Shown piece by piece: positions 1 through 7,143 of a stretch of 19,604 nt of DNA. Source of the stretch: JBFKAV01 sp041621405 (GTDB lineage: Bacteria > Pseudomonadota > Alphaproteobacteria > Rhodobacterales > Rhodobacteraceae); the NCBI GenBank assembly GCA_041621405.1, contig JBFKAV010000053.1, positions 1 to 19,604 on the forward strand, in the 5' to 3' direction. The notes under the pieces are model-generated. The model searched no databases. It was not told the origin of the DNA and saw only the letters and a list, made by a program, of their open reading frames with translations. The translations under genes and the position numbers were made by a program. Numbering within the stretch: the first letter of the stretch is position 1; the number at the start of each line of letters is the position of its first letter.

Positions 1-537
1 TCAGGAGGCCAGCGCCTTGCCAAGCCGCGGCAGGTAGGCACGCTTCATGAGCGTGCGTAGCGGCTGCGGCTGGCCCGAGAGCCGCTCCGCCTCGGCGCGG
101 ACCTTCTCGGCGGCCCGTGTCACCGCCTGGGGGTGATCCGCCCAGAGCCGAACCAGGATGGCGTCCGGATGCTCGGCGTGCAGCCCGAGATCGGCCAGCG
201 CGCGGGCCGGGAAGTCGCGCAGGTTGAGCGTGGCGATGAGCTCCGCACCCGCGCCCCGAGCGGCAGCGACGACGTGCGCGTCGTCGGCGTCGGGCAGGAT
301 GAGCCCGACGCCCGGATCGTCGGCGACCAGCGCCCCCGGCCAGCGCGCCTTCAGCATCGCGATCTCGCCCCGCGCCACCGCCTCCTGCCCCGGGCCGAGC
401 CGCGCGGCCGCCCGCGCCCATTCCTCCAGCACCCGGGGCGACCAGGCGGGCTCGATGAGCCCCGCGTCCGCCACCCCGAGCAGCACCTCCCGCAGGACGG
501 TGGGATAGAGCACGCAGGCGTCGAGAAAGGCCCGCAT
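1..537 (-). CDS. PIN-domain protein (putative ribonuclease)
   Basis: A 178-residue protein with the layout of PIN-fold, Mg-dependent ribonucleases. Candidate acidic active-site residues are Asp6 in the opening strand (FLDACVL), Glu39 in the LEEW helix, Asp84/Asp86 in LPDADDAHVV and the late N-L-R-D-F motif near residue 108. The ATG at 537 is chosen because it overlaps the stop of the upstream methyltransferase gene by one base (TGATG), so translation is probably coupled; the frame stays open upstream but that extension lies antisense-like within the methyltransferase gene. No antitoxin gene is adjacent, so a classic VapBC toxin role is not supported. The pairing with an rRNA methyltransferase suggests work on RNA (inference). 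From memory, unverified, Rhodobacter genomes carry a similar methyltransferase-PIN pair. The fold call is fairly sure; the substrate is unknown. Confidence 0.85.
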   Translation of the reverse strand: MRAFLDACVLYPTVLREVLLGVADAGLIEPAWSPRVLEEWARAAARLGPGQEAVARGEIAMLKARWPGALVADDPGVGLILPDADDAHVVAAARGAGAELIATLNLRDFPARALADLGLHAEHPDAILVRLWADHPQAVTRAAEKVRAEAERLSGQPQPLRTLMKRAYLPRLGKALAS

Positions 538-1733
538 CAGGAAAGCCGGAAGAACAGCGCCTTGAGATAGCCCGACTCGGGCAATGCAGGGTGCTGTGGG
601 TGATCGGGTCCGGCGAAACCGGTGTGAATCAGCTGCGCCACACGCCCGGCCCGGCCGAGCCCTCGGGTGCAGGCGAGGCGGAACTTCGGCAGATCGGCGG
701 AGTGGCTGCACGAGCAGAGCACGAGGAAGCCGCCCGGCGCTACCAGCGGCGCCGAGAGGCGCGCGATCTTCTCATAGGCGCGCAAGCCCGCCTCGAGCGC
801 TGGCTTCGAGGGGGCGAAGGCCGGCGGGTCGCAGATCACGAGATCGAAGCGCTCGCCCTCCTCCGCGAAGCTGGCGAGCGTGTCGAAGGCATCCCCCTGC
901 CGGGTCGCGAAACGGTCCGCCACGCCCATCCGCTCCGCCCCCTGGTTCGCAAGCGCCAGGGCCGGGGCCGAACCGTCGACCGCCAGCGCCGAGGCGGCGC
1001 CGGCGGCCAGCGCCGCGAGGCCGAAGCCGCCGACATGGGCGAAGACGTCGAGCACCCGCGCGCCCCGCGCCAGCCGGGCCGCGAAGGCGTGATTTTCGCG
1101 CTGGTCGAAGTAGAGCCCGGTCTTCTGTCCACCGATCAGGTCGGCCAGGTAGATCGCGCCGTTCATCGGCACCTCGACCGGACCGCCCACATTGCCCCGC
1201 AACACCGCGGTCTCCTCCGGCAGCCCTTCCAAGGCCCGCGCCCGCCCCGTGCCGTTCTTCACCACGGCGCCGATGCCGGCAATCTCACCCAGAGCCGCGG
1301 CGAAGTCTTCGACCAGACGCTCGGCCCACGCGGCATTGGGCTGGATGACCGCAACCGCGCCGAAGCGATCGATTACCACGCCCGGAAGCCCGTCGGCCTC
1401 GGCGTGGACCAGCCGGTAGTAGGGCGCCGAGTAGAGCCGCTCGCGCAGCGCCAATGCGGTGCGAAGCCGGGCCGCGATCCACTCCCGTCCGATCTCGGCT
1501 TCGGGGTCGCAGTCGAGCATCCGGGCGATGAGCTTCGAGGCCGGATTCACCGCAACCAGCCCGAGCGGCTGCCGTCCAGCGTCCTCCAGAACCGCGATGC
1601 TGCCGCCGGCCAGCGCCTTCGTCCGCCGGTCGGTCACCAGCTCGTTGTCGTAGACCCAGGGGTGCCCGTGCCGGAGGCGGCGGGCGTCGGCATTGGGCCT
1701 GAGGCGCACGGTGGGCAGGGCGGAAGAGACCAT
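537..1733 (-). CDS. Class I SAM-dependent rRNA methyltransferase, RlmI-like
   Basis: A 398-residue protein of the COG1092/RlmI type, whose best-known member makes 5-methylcytosine in 23S rRNA. The N-terminus (about 5-75) looks like a PUA RNA-binding domain, with the HGHPWVY segment at 22-28. The SAM-binding fold follows: GLYFDQR at 206-212, motif I LDVFAHVGGFG at 228-238, acidic motif II AVDGS at 251-255, the CDPPAF motif at 301-306 and CSCS at 340-343, which contains the cysteines expected for m5C chemistry. The length is normal for the family. It begins at ATG 1733 behind a G-rich ribosome site and its stop overlaps the PIN gene start by one base. It diverges from edd across about 130 bp. 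The family is secure, but the exact target nucleotide cannot be read from the sequence. Confidence 0.9.
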   Translation of the reverse strand: MVSSALPTVRLRPNADARRLRHGHPWVYDNELVTDRRTKALAGGSIAVLEDAGRQPLGLVAVNPASKLIARMLDCDPEAEIGREWIAARLRTALALRERLYSAPYYRLVHAEADGLPGVVIDRFGAVAVIQPNAAWAERLVEDFAAALGEIAGIGAVVKNGTGRARALEGLPEETAVLRGNVGGPVEVPMNGAIYLADLIGGQKTGLYFDQRENHAFAARLARGARVLDVFAHVGGFGLAALAAGAASALAVDGSAPALALANQGAERMGVADRFATRQGDAFDTLASFAEEGERFDLVICDPPAFAPSKPALEAGLRAYEKIARLSAPLVAPGGFLVLCSCSHSADLPKFRLACTRGLGRAGRVAQLIHTGFAGPDHPQHPALPESGYLKALFFRLS

Positions 1734-1784
1734 CCGCCCCCCTACCGCGTTCCCATCCCGGCCGGAAGGGCAAGCGCTCGCCGG

Positions 1785-1813
1785 TAGACTTGTTAGCGCT
1801 AACAGCTTATGCT
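1785..1813 (+). promoter_or_regulatory. Candidate sigma70-type promoter of edd-eda
   Basis: A -35-like TAGACT at 1785-1790 and a -10-like TATGCT at 1808-1813, each 4/6 to consensus, are separated by exactly 17 bp. They lie about 50 bp upstream of the edd ATG. The spacer contains the 14-bp operator described separately, which raises the likelihood that this is a real regulated promoter. The start of transcription was not measured. Confidence 0.5.
1791..1804. promoter_or_regulatory. LacI-family-type operator palindrome
   Basis: TGTTAGCGCTAACA is a perfect 14-bp palindrome with the central CG typical of LacI/GntR-type repressor operators. It sits wholly inside the 17-bp spacer of the candidate edd promoter, so a bound repressor would block RNA polymerase. 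No LacI-family regulator gene lies in this window. The site also lies between the divergent rlmI-like gene and edd and might affect both. Confidence 0.7.
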
Positions 1814-1862
1814 AGGGGCTGCACAGTACAAAAGCTCTCACCCCGCCCGCGGAGAATGCGCC

Positions 1863-3668
1863 ATGACCCTCAACGCCACCGTCGCCAAGGTCACCGACCG
1901 CATCGTCGAGCGCAGCCGCGCGCCGCGCCGCCGCTACCTGGACCGGCTGGCCGCGGCCGCCGAGGCAGGCACCGCGCGGGCGCATCTCTCCTGCGGCAAC
2001 CAGGCCCACGCCTATGCCGCGACCGGCGAGGACAAGTCAGCCCTGGCCGAATGCAAGGTGCCGAACCTCGGGATCGTCACCGCCTACAACGACATGCTCT
2101 CGGCGCACCAGCCCTACGAGCGCTTCCCCGACCTGATCCGCGCGGCAGCCCGCCGCGCCGGCGGCACCGCGCAGGTGGCTGGCGGCGTGCCGGCGATGTG
2201 CGACGGCGTCACCCAGGGCCAGACCGGGATGGAGCTCTCGCTCTTTTCGCGCGATGTGATCGCGCTCGCCGCCGGGGTGGCGCTCTCGCACAACACCTTC
2301 GACGCCGCGCTCTATCTCGGCGTCTGCGACAAGATCGTCCCCGGCCTCGTGATCGCCGCGGCGAGCTTCGGCCATGTGCCGGGCGTCTTCATTCCCGCCG
2401 GTCCGATGACCTCGGGCATGCCGAACGACGAGAAGTCCAAGGTCCGCCAGAAGTTCGCTGCCGGCGAGGTGGGCCGGACCGAGCTGATGGCGGCCGAGAT
2501 GGCCGCCTATCATGGCCCCGGCACCTGCACCTTTTACGGCACCGCCAACACCAACCAGATGCTGATGGAGTTCATGGGCCTGCACCTGCCGGGCGCGAGC
2601 TTCGTCAACCCGAACACGCCCCTGCGCGACGCGCTGACCGCCGCCGGCGCCGAGCGGGCGCTCCAGATCACCGCGCTCGGCAACGACTACCGCCCGGTCG
2701 GGCAGATCCTCGACGAACGCGCCTTCGTCAACGGCATCGTCGGGCTGATGGCCACCGGCGGCTCGACCAACCTGGTGATCCACCTGCCGACGATGGCCCG
2801 CGCGGCCGGCGTGCAACTCGACGTCCAGGATTTCGCCGACCTCTCCGAGGCCGTGCCGCTGATGGCGAAGGTCTACCCGAACGGGCTTGCCGACGTGAAC
2901 CACTTCCACGCCGCCGGCGGGCTGGCCTTCATGATCGGCGAGCTGCTGGAGGCGGGCCTGCTGCACCCCGACACGATGACCGTGGCGGGCGACGGGCTTG
3001 CGCTTTACACCCGCGAGCCGAAGCTAAGGGATGGCCGCCTGTCCTGGGAGGCGGGCCCCGGCGCCAGCCAGAACGAGCGGATCCTGCGCCCGGCACGAGA
3101 GCCGTTCCAGCCGACCGGCGGGCTGAAGCAGCTTCGGGGCAATCTCGGCCTCGGCGTGATGAAGGTCTCGGCCGTGGCGCCCGAGCACCGCCTGGTCGAG
3201 GCCCGGGCACGGGTGTTCCACGACCAGGAGGCGGTGAAGGCCGCCTTCAAGGCCGGCGAGTTCACCGAGGACACGGTGGTCGTCGTCCGCTTCCAGGGAC
3301 CGCGCGCCAACGGCATGCCCGAGCTCCACGCGCTCACGCCGACGCTCTCGGTCCTGCTCGACCGCGGGCTGAAGGTCGCGCTCGTCACCGATGGCCGGAT
3401 GTCGGGCGCCTCGGGCAAGGTTCCGGCGGCGATCCACGTCTGCCCCGAGGCCTCCGACGGCGGGCCGCTCGCGCGGCTGCGCGAGGGCGACCTGGTCCGC
3501 GTCGACGCCGTGAGCGGCACCCTAGACGTGCTGGAGGCGGACTTCCACGCCCGCGAGCCCGTGCGCGCCGACCTCTCGGCCAACGCCGCCGGGATGGGGC
3601 GCGAGCTCTTCGAGGCCTTCCGTCGCGGCGCGGGACTTGCTAGTTCGGGCGCGAGCGCCCTGATCTGA
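1863..3668 (+). CDS. edd: Phosphogluconate dehydratase (Entner-Doudoroff)
   Basis: A 601-residue enzyme that dehydrates 6-phosphogluconate to 2-keto-3-deoxy-6-phosphogluconate in the cytoplasm. It belongs to the IlvD/Edd Fe-S dehydratases and has their hallmark segments: LSCGNQAHAYAATG (42-55), AYNDMLSAHQPY (74-85), GVPAMCDGVTQGQTGMELS (108-126), VCDKIVPG (154-161) and GTCTFYGTANTNQM from residue 220, then GGSTNL and TDGRMSGASGK toward the C-terminus. Cys155 and Cys222 match the cluster ligands known in Edd. The length is normal. The start at ATG 1863 is chosen because GGAGAA lies at 1851-1856, six bases upstream; an in-frame ATG at 1809 lacks this and overlaps the -10 element. It is followed after 19 bp by eda. 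Regulation by the LacI-type operator upstream is inferred. Confidence 0.97.
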   Translation: MTLNATVAKVTDRIVERSRAPRRRYLDRLAAAAEAGTARAHLSCGNQAHAYAATGEDKSALAECKVPNLGIVTAYNDMLSAHQPYERFPDLIRAAARRAGGTAQVAGGVPAMCDGVTQGQTGMELSLFSRDVIALAAGVALSHNTFDAALYLGVCDKIVPGLVIAAASFGHVPGVFIPAGPMTSGMPNDEKSKVRQKFAAGEVGRTELMAAEMAAYHGPGTCTFYGTANTNQMLMEFMGLHLPGASFVNPNTPLRDALTAAGAERALQITALGNDYRPVGQILDERAFVNGIVGLMATGGSTNLVIHLPTMARAAGVQLDVQDFADLSEAVPLMAKVYPNGLADVNHFHAAGGLAFMIGELLEAGLLHPDTMTVAGDGLALYTREPKLRDGRLSWEAGPGASQNERILRPAREPFQPTGGLKQLRGNLGLGVMKVSAVAPEHRLVEARARVFHDQEAVKAAFKAGEFTEDTVVVVRFQGPRANGMPELHALTPTLSVLLDRGLKVALVTDGRMSGASGKVPAAIHVCPEASDGGPLARLREGDLVRVDAVSGTLDVLEADFHAREPVRADLSANAAGMGRELFEAFRRGAGLASSGASALI

Positions 3669-3687
3669 TCCAAGCGAGGACCGACCG

Positions 3688-4335
3688 ATGACCCCTCAGG
3701 AAGCCTCCCGCCTCACCGCCGAAATCTGCGCGCTGGCCCCGGTGATCCCGGTCCTTGTGATCGAGGACGTGGCGAAGGCGCGGCCCTTGGCCGAGGCGCT
3801 GGTCAGGGGTGGCCTGCCCGCGCTCGAGGTCACGCTGCGCACGCCCGCGGCACTCGAGGCGATCCGGGCGATGGCTGAGGTCGAGGGCGGCGTGGTCGGC
3901 GCCGGGACCTTGCTCACGCCCGAGGACGTGAAGGCCGCCAAGGCCGCGGGTGCGCGCTTCGGCGTTTCGCCCGGCGCCACCGATCGGCTGCTCGCCGCCT
4001 GCGAGGCCGAGCGCCTGCCGCTCCTTCCCGGCGCCGCCACCGCATCGGAGGCGATGCTACTGCTCGAGCGCGGCTACAGGGCGGCCAAGTTCTTTCCCGC
4101 CGAGCAGGCGGGCGGCGCCGCAGCACTGAAGGCGCTCGGTGCGCCCGTCCCGCAGCTTCGCTTCTGCCCAACCGGCGGCGTCAGCCTGAAGAACGCCCCC
4201 GACTACCTTTCGCTCGCCAACGTGATGTGCGTCGGCGGCTCCTGGGTGGCGCCGAAGGCGATGGTCGACAAGGGCGACTGGGCTGGCATTGAGGCGCTCG
4301 CCCGCGAGGCGGCGGGGCTGAAGCGGCAGGGATAA
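3688..4335 (+). CDS. eda: KDPG/KHG aldolase (Entner-Doudoroff)
   Basis: A 215-residue class I aldolase that cleaves 2-keto-3-deoxy-6-phosphogluconate to pyruvate and glyceraldehyde 3-phosphate, completing the pathway begun by edd. The Schiff-base lysine is Lys134 in AKFFPAE, the catalytic glutamate is Glu47 in LEVTLRT (with Arg51), and VGAGTLLTPEDV, the phosphate-binding FCPTGGV and CVGGSWVAP complete the TIM-barrel signature. GAGGA at 3676-3680 lies seven bases before the ATG. It sits 19 bp behind edd and is almost certainly in the same transcript. No glucose-6-phosphate dehydrogenase or lactonase gene accompanies the pair in this window. Confidence 0.97.
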   Translation: MTPQEASRLTAEICALAPVIPVLVIEDVAKARPLAEALVRGGLPALEVTLRTPAALEAIRAMAEVEGGVVGAGTLLTPEDVKAAKAAGARFGVSPGATDRLLAACEAERLPLLPGAATASEAMLLLERGYRAAKFFPAEQAGGAAALKALGAPVPQLRFCPTGGVSLKNAPDYLSLANVMCVGGSWVAPKAMVDKGDWAGIEALAREAAGLKRQG

Positions 4336-4404
4336 CGCAAGGAATTCCTCGGGATCGCGGTTTGCGCCACGCCGTCGGCAGGCGCCGCCACTCGGGCTTC
4401 CGCG

Positions 4405-5157
4405 CTACCCCGAGAGCGCGCGCAAGAGCCGCGCCCGGGCGGACGGCACATTGCGGATTTCGAGCCCGGTGAAGACGTGCATCGTGTCGAGATCGCGGTC
4501 GACGACGGCATGGTCGCTGACCCAGCCGCCCATCACCAGGTAGGTCCTGAGCAGAGGCGGCATCGCCAGCATCGCCCGCTTTGGGTCCGGCGTCCGACCC
4601 GCGAGGCGCCGCGCGAAGCGGAACACCTCGGGCGCCTTTGGCCGAGGCCACCATCGCCTCGGGGCCAGATGCCGCGCACTGAGGAGCGCGAAGGCGTCGC
4701 GGTAGCTTTCGGCTTCGGTCCCCAGGAACGACGAGCAGCCGAAGAGGAGCTCGACTCCCTCGTGGTCGACAAACCCCGTCATCGCGCCCCAGGCGACACG
4801 CAGGATATCGGGATCGCGCCACTCGGGGTGAATGCAGAAACGGCCCATCTCGACCATCGGCCCTTGGAACTCCTCCAGCGCCGAAAGCTCGTAATACTGC
4901 GCCGCGTAGCTCCGCCCGATCTCGGCCCCACCCTTGAGGGGCAACAGCCGGAAGCAGCAGACCAGCGTGCCGGATCTCGCCTCTTCGACGATAACGTGGG
5001 TGCAGAGGTCATCGAACCCGTCGGCGTCGAGGCCGCCCTCGCGATGGCCGCCGCGGGTGGCGATGAAGGCAAGATGGCGCAGCCGCTGCGCCCGGGCGAT
5101 GTCCTCCGGGCCGCGGGTGAACCGAACGCGGTAACGGCCTTTTGACGGCGAAAGCAC
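4405..5157 (-). CDS. olsB: OlsB-type L-ornithine N-alpha-acyltransferase (GNAT fold)
   Basis: The protein resembles OlsB, which transfers a 3-hydroxyacyl chain from acyl carrier protein to ornithine, the first step of ornithine-lipid synthesis at the inner membrane. Supporting segments are YELSALEEF, the acyl-donor region MVEMGRFCIHPEWRDPDILR, GVELLFGCSSFLGTE and the C-terminal PPLLRTYLVMGGWVSDHAVVD. I chose the GTG at 5157 because GGGAGG lies nine bases upstream and the mature part then begins just before KGRYRVRF, as in relatives; a TTG at 5184 would add nine residues but has a poorer ribosome site. The second-step gene olsA is not next to it, although the two are adjacent in some Rhodobacter. 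It converges on eda and diverges from msrB. Confidence 0.85.
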   Translation of the reverse strand: MLSPSKGRYRVRFTRGPEDIARAQRLRHLAFIATRGGHREGGLDADGFDDLCTHVIVEEARSGTLVCCFRLLPLKGGAEIGRSYAAQYYELSALEEFQGPMVEMGRFCIHPEWRDPDILRVAWGAMTGFVDHEGVELLFGCSSFLGTEAESYRDAFALLSARHLAPRRWWPRPKAPEVFRFARRLAGRTPDPKRAMLAMPPLLRTYLVMGGWVSDHAVVDRDLDTMHVFTGLEIRNVPSARARLLRALSG

Positions 5158-5262
5158 GGAGCCGGGCCTCCCGGGCTTGGACAAGCGGCGGGCACCGCCT
5201 AGATATGGGCGGGCTGGTATCTATCCACAAGGGATGACAGGGTTTTGACGGGAAGGGTGGCA

Positions 5263-5673
5263 ATGGTTGACAAGGTGGTGAAATCCGACTCGGAGTGGCG
5301 CGAGCAGCTCTCCGACCTCGCCTACAAGGTGACGCGCAAGCACGGCACCGAGCGCGCCTTCACCCATGACGACTTTCCCAAGGTGCCCGGCACCTTCCGC
5401 TGCGTCTGCTGCGGCGCGGCGCTGTTCGACCAGGCGCACAAGTTCGATTCCGGCACCGGCTGGCCCTCGTACTGGCAGCCGCTCGATCCCGAGATGGTCG
5501 GTGAAAGCCAGGATTACTCTTGGTTCATGCGGCGCACGGAAGTGCACTGCAACCGCTGCGACGCGCACCTCGGCCACGTCTTCCCCGACGGGCCGAAACC
5601 CACCGGGCTGCGTTACTGCATCAACGGCGTCGCGCTCAGCTTCGAGCCCGAAGAGGATCACTCCACCAGCTGA
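5263..5673 (+). CDS. msrB: Peptide-methionine (R)-S-oxide reductase
   Basis: A 136-residue MsrB that reduces methionine-R-sulfoxide in oxidised proteins. The structural zinc site is Cys47/Cys50 (CVCC) with Cys96/Cys99 (CNRC). The catalytic cysteine is Cys119 in RYCINGVAL and the substrate-pocket segment is FDSGTGWPSYW (61-71). Position 65 in that loop is Thr, where some two-cysteine MsrBs carry a resolving Cys, so recycling may follow a one-cysteine route (inference). There is no signal peptide, so it is cytoplasmic. The start is ATG 5263, with GGAAGGG at 5251-5257; a TTG six codons upstream is less likely. Its 3' end overlaps the end of bamE on the other strand by 16 bp. Confidence 0.95.
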   Translation: MVDKVVKSDSEWREQLSDLAYKVTRKHGTERAFTHDDFPKVPGTFRCVCCGAALFDQAHKFDSGTGWPSYWQPLDPEMVGESQDYSWFMRRTEVHCNRCDAHLGHVFPDGPKPTGLRYCINGVALSFEPEEDHSTS

Positions 5674-6113
5674 TCCGCGGTGAGCCGGCCGAAGCTGCCC
5701 AGCAACTGGCTGATGAACGAGATGTTGCGGATCGTGGTGCGGGTCACGCGGCGCGACAGCGGGACCACGCGGCCGTCTTCCAGCCCGAAGCGCTCGATGT
5801 TCTCGACCACGCCGTTGTCGTCGAAGCTGATCGCGACCAGCTGCCGGTCGACCTCCCTCGGCTTTCGCCAGGCCACGGTCTCCCAGCGGCTGCGTACGTA
5901 GTAGTAGCCGCCCGTGTCGATCACTCCGCCGGCACCCGGCGCGCCCACCGTCGTCGCCACCGTCTCGCGGGTGTCGACGCCCACGGTCAGGAGCGCCAGG
6001 TCCTCCTCCAGCGGCACGTAGCCGTGGTTGCGCACGATCGGGGTGCAGGCGCCGAGGACCGCTATGGCCAGGGTCGCGACGATGCTCGCGATCCTGCCGG
6101 TTTGTCGTGCCAT
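5658..6113 (-). CDS. bamE: Outer-membrane protein assembly factor BamE (SmpA/OmlA lipoprotein)
   Basis: A 151-residue predicted lipoprotein of the SmpA/OmlA family, a small accessory subunit of the BAM complex that inserts beta-barrel proteins into the outer membrane. Residues 1-22 form a lipoprotein signal with a hydrophobic core (IVATLAIAVLGAC), and Cys23 in the LGAC lipobox would be lipidated. The SmpA domain covers roughly 38-125, with the typical start GVDTRETVATTVGAPGAGG, a strand-rich middle (GGYYYVRSRWE) and the phrase FDDNGVVENIERFGLEDG. A GAGGG-like ribosome site precedes the ATG at 6113; the frame stays open far upstream, but that part lies antisense to yceD and is not credible. 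It is divergent from yceD, the usual arrangement in this group. Confidence 0.93.
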   Translation of the reverse strand: MARQTGRIASIVATLAIAVLGACTPIVRNHGYVPLEEDLALLTVGVDTRETVATTVGAPGAGGVIDTGGYYYVRSRWETVAWRKPREVDRQLVAISFDDNGVVENIERFGLEDGRVVPLSRRVTRTTIRNISFISQLLGSFGRLTADQLVE

Positions 6114-6152
6114 GCCGCCCTCTTGCCTCACCGCTCCGCCCCTCCTATCCCG

Positions 6153-6179
6153 ATTAGAGAAAATCGCGTCCGCCTTCAA
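6153..6179 (-). promoter_or_regulatory. Weak candidate promoter for bamE
   Basis: On the minus strand, TTGAAG (complement of 6174-6179) and TCTAAT (complement of 6153-6158, 5/6 to the -10 consensus) are separated by only 15 bp. The position is right for bamE, but the spacing is short, so this is tentative. Confidence 0.25.
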
Positions 6180-6221
6180 GGAAGGAACGCCGGACCGACC
6201 CGCCGCGCCCTGGAGAGTCCG

Positions 6222-6758
6222 ATGACCGCCGCCCAACGCCCGTTCCGCGCCCCCGACCTCGCCCGCCGCGTCGCCCTGCCCTTCCGGGTCGAGCCCGACG
6301 CCGAGGACCGCAAGGCGCTGGCACGCCGGCTCGGTGCGAGCGCGATCTCCAAGCTCCGCTTCGAGGGCGAGCTGCGGCCCGAGGGCAAGCGCGACTGGCG
6401 GCTTGAAGCGAGGCTCGGCGCCACCGTGGTGCAGCCCTGCATCGTCACCCTCGCGCCCGTGACCACCCGGATCGACGAAACCGTCGAGCGCCGTTTCCTC
6501 GCCCACTGGTCCGAGCCCGAGCCGGGCAGCGAGACCGAAATGCCCGAAGACGACAGCGTCGAGCCGCTCGGCGCCGAGATCGACCCCGCTGCGGTGATGG
6601 AGGAGGCGCTGGCGCTGACCCTGCCCGACTACCCGCGGGCCGAGGGCGCCGAGCTTGAGACATCGGTCTTCACCGAACCCGGCGCCAATCCCCTGACCGA
6701 CGAGGCGGTGCACCCCTTCGCAGGGCTGGCCAAACTGAAGAAGTCCGACGAGACCTGA
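6222..6758 (+). CDS. yceD: YceD family protein (DUF177), 23S rRNA accumulation protein
   Basis: A 178-residue member of the DUF177/YceD family, required in several bacteria for normal 23S rRNA accumulation and usually found just upstream of rpmF. Supporting features are the central strand-rich segment with VVQPCIVTLAPVTTRIDETVERRF, an acidic linker (EPEPGSETEMPEDD), and the conserved C-terminal part with EEALALTLPDYPR and HPFAGLAKLK. The ATG at 6222 is chosen because GGAGAG lies at 6212-6217 and homology-like sequence begins here; the same frame is open through the bamE antisense region but without plausible coding. The 385-bp gap to rpmF is larger than in the compact E. coli arrangement and appears to contain a separate rpmF promoter. 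Confidence 0.9.
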   Translation: MTAAQRPFRAPDLARRVALPFRVEPDAEDRKALARRLGASAISKLRFEGELRPEGKRDWRLEARLGATVVQPCIVTLAPVTTRIDETVERRFLAHWSEPEPGSETEMPEDDSVEPLGAEIDPAAVMEEALALTLPDYPRAEGAELETSVFTEPGANPLTDEAVHPFAGLAKLKKSDET

Positions 6759-6961
6759 GGCGCGACCCCGGCCGCACGGAACCCACCGGCAGCGACCGAT
6801 TCCGCGCATTCCATTGGCCAAGGGGCCCGCGCGGAGGGACCGGTCGGCGCCAGAGCGGCGGCGCGACCAGGGCGCTGCCCGCCGACGTCTCGGAGAAGTT
6901 GAATCGTTTCATAACAACATCTTGCCGGAAACACTTGACCTAAACGACGACACCGCCCCGA

Positions 6962-6987
6962 GGCGCCAGCCGGCCGTGGCCGGCGCC
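6962..6987. repeat. GC-rich imperfect inverted repeat between yceD and rpmF
   Basis: GGCGCC at 6962-6967 can pair with GGCGCC at 6982-6987, and the inner GGCC segments extend the stem with a four-base bulge. It lies upstream of the candidate rpmF promoter and may end yceD transcription, but no T-run follows. The rest of 6759-6999 shows no credible gene; an open frame at 6814-7134 lacks family signatures and looks non-coding. Confidence 0.3.
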
Positions 6988-6999
6988 GCCAGAATCCCC

Positions 7000-7027
7000 T
7001 TGCACCGCGCCGGAATCCCAGTATTTT
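7000..7027 (+). promoter_or_regulatory. Candidate promoter of rpmF-plsX-fabH
   Basis: TTGCAC at 7000-7005 and TATTTT at 7022-7027 (4/6 to the -10 consensus) are separated by 16 bp. This would give a leader of about 110 bases before rpmF, consistent with the long gap behind yceD. It is based only on hexamer match and position. Confidence 0.35.
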
Positions 7028-7105
7028 CCCGGCCTCGTTTGCAGGAATGGGTTGTGGACACGGGGCGTCCTCGCGGCGTAAGAGGTCCCGGACACCAGAC
7101 ACTTC

Positions 7106-7120
7106 GGGCCGTCTCGGCCC
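7106..7120 (+). promoter_or_regulatory. Hairpin in the rpmF leader
   Basis: GGGCCG-TCT-CGGCCC forms a perfect 6-bp stem with a 3-base loop, flanked by TTC and GAA that could close a larger bulged stem. It ends 12 bases before the GAGGA ribosome site of rpmF. Leader hairpins next to ribosomal protein genes are sometimes control elements; here that is only a possibility. Confidence 0.3.
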
Positions 7121-7143
7121 CCCGAAAGAGCTGAGGACCTGAG

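Noticed and set aside
2037..2966. A 309-residue open frame antisense to edd
   Set aside because: It is rich in Gly, His and Val with no family signature and lies fully opposite a certain gene; in GC-rich DNA such antisense frames are expected.
4339..4350. AGGAATTCCT palindrome behind eda
   Set aside because: It is only 10 bp with no loop or T-run, and too weak to call a terminator or operator.
6814..7134. A 106-residue open frame in the yceD-rpmF gap
   Set aside because: It starts at TTG with no clear ribosome site and no recognisable family, and overlaps the candidate rpmF promoter and leader.
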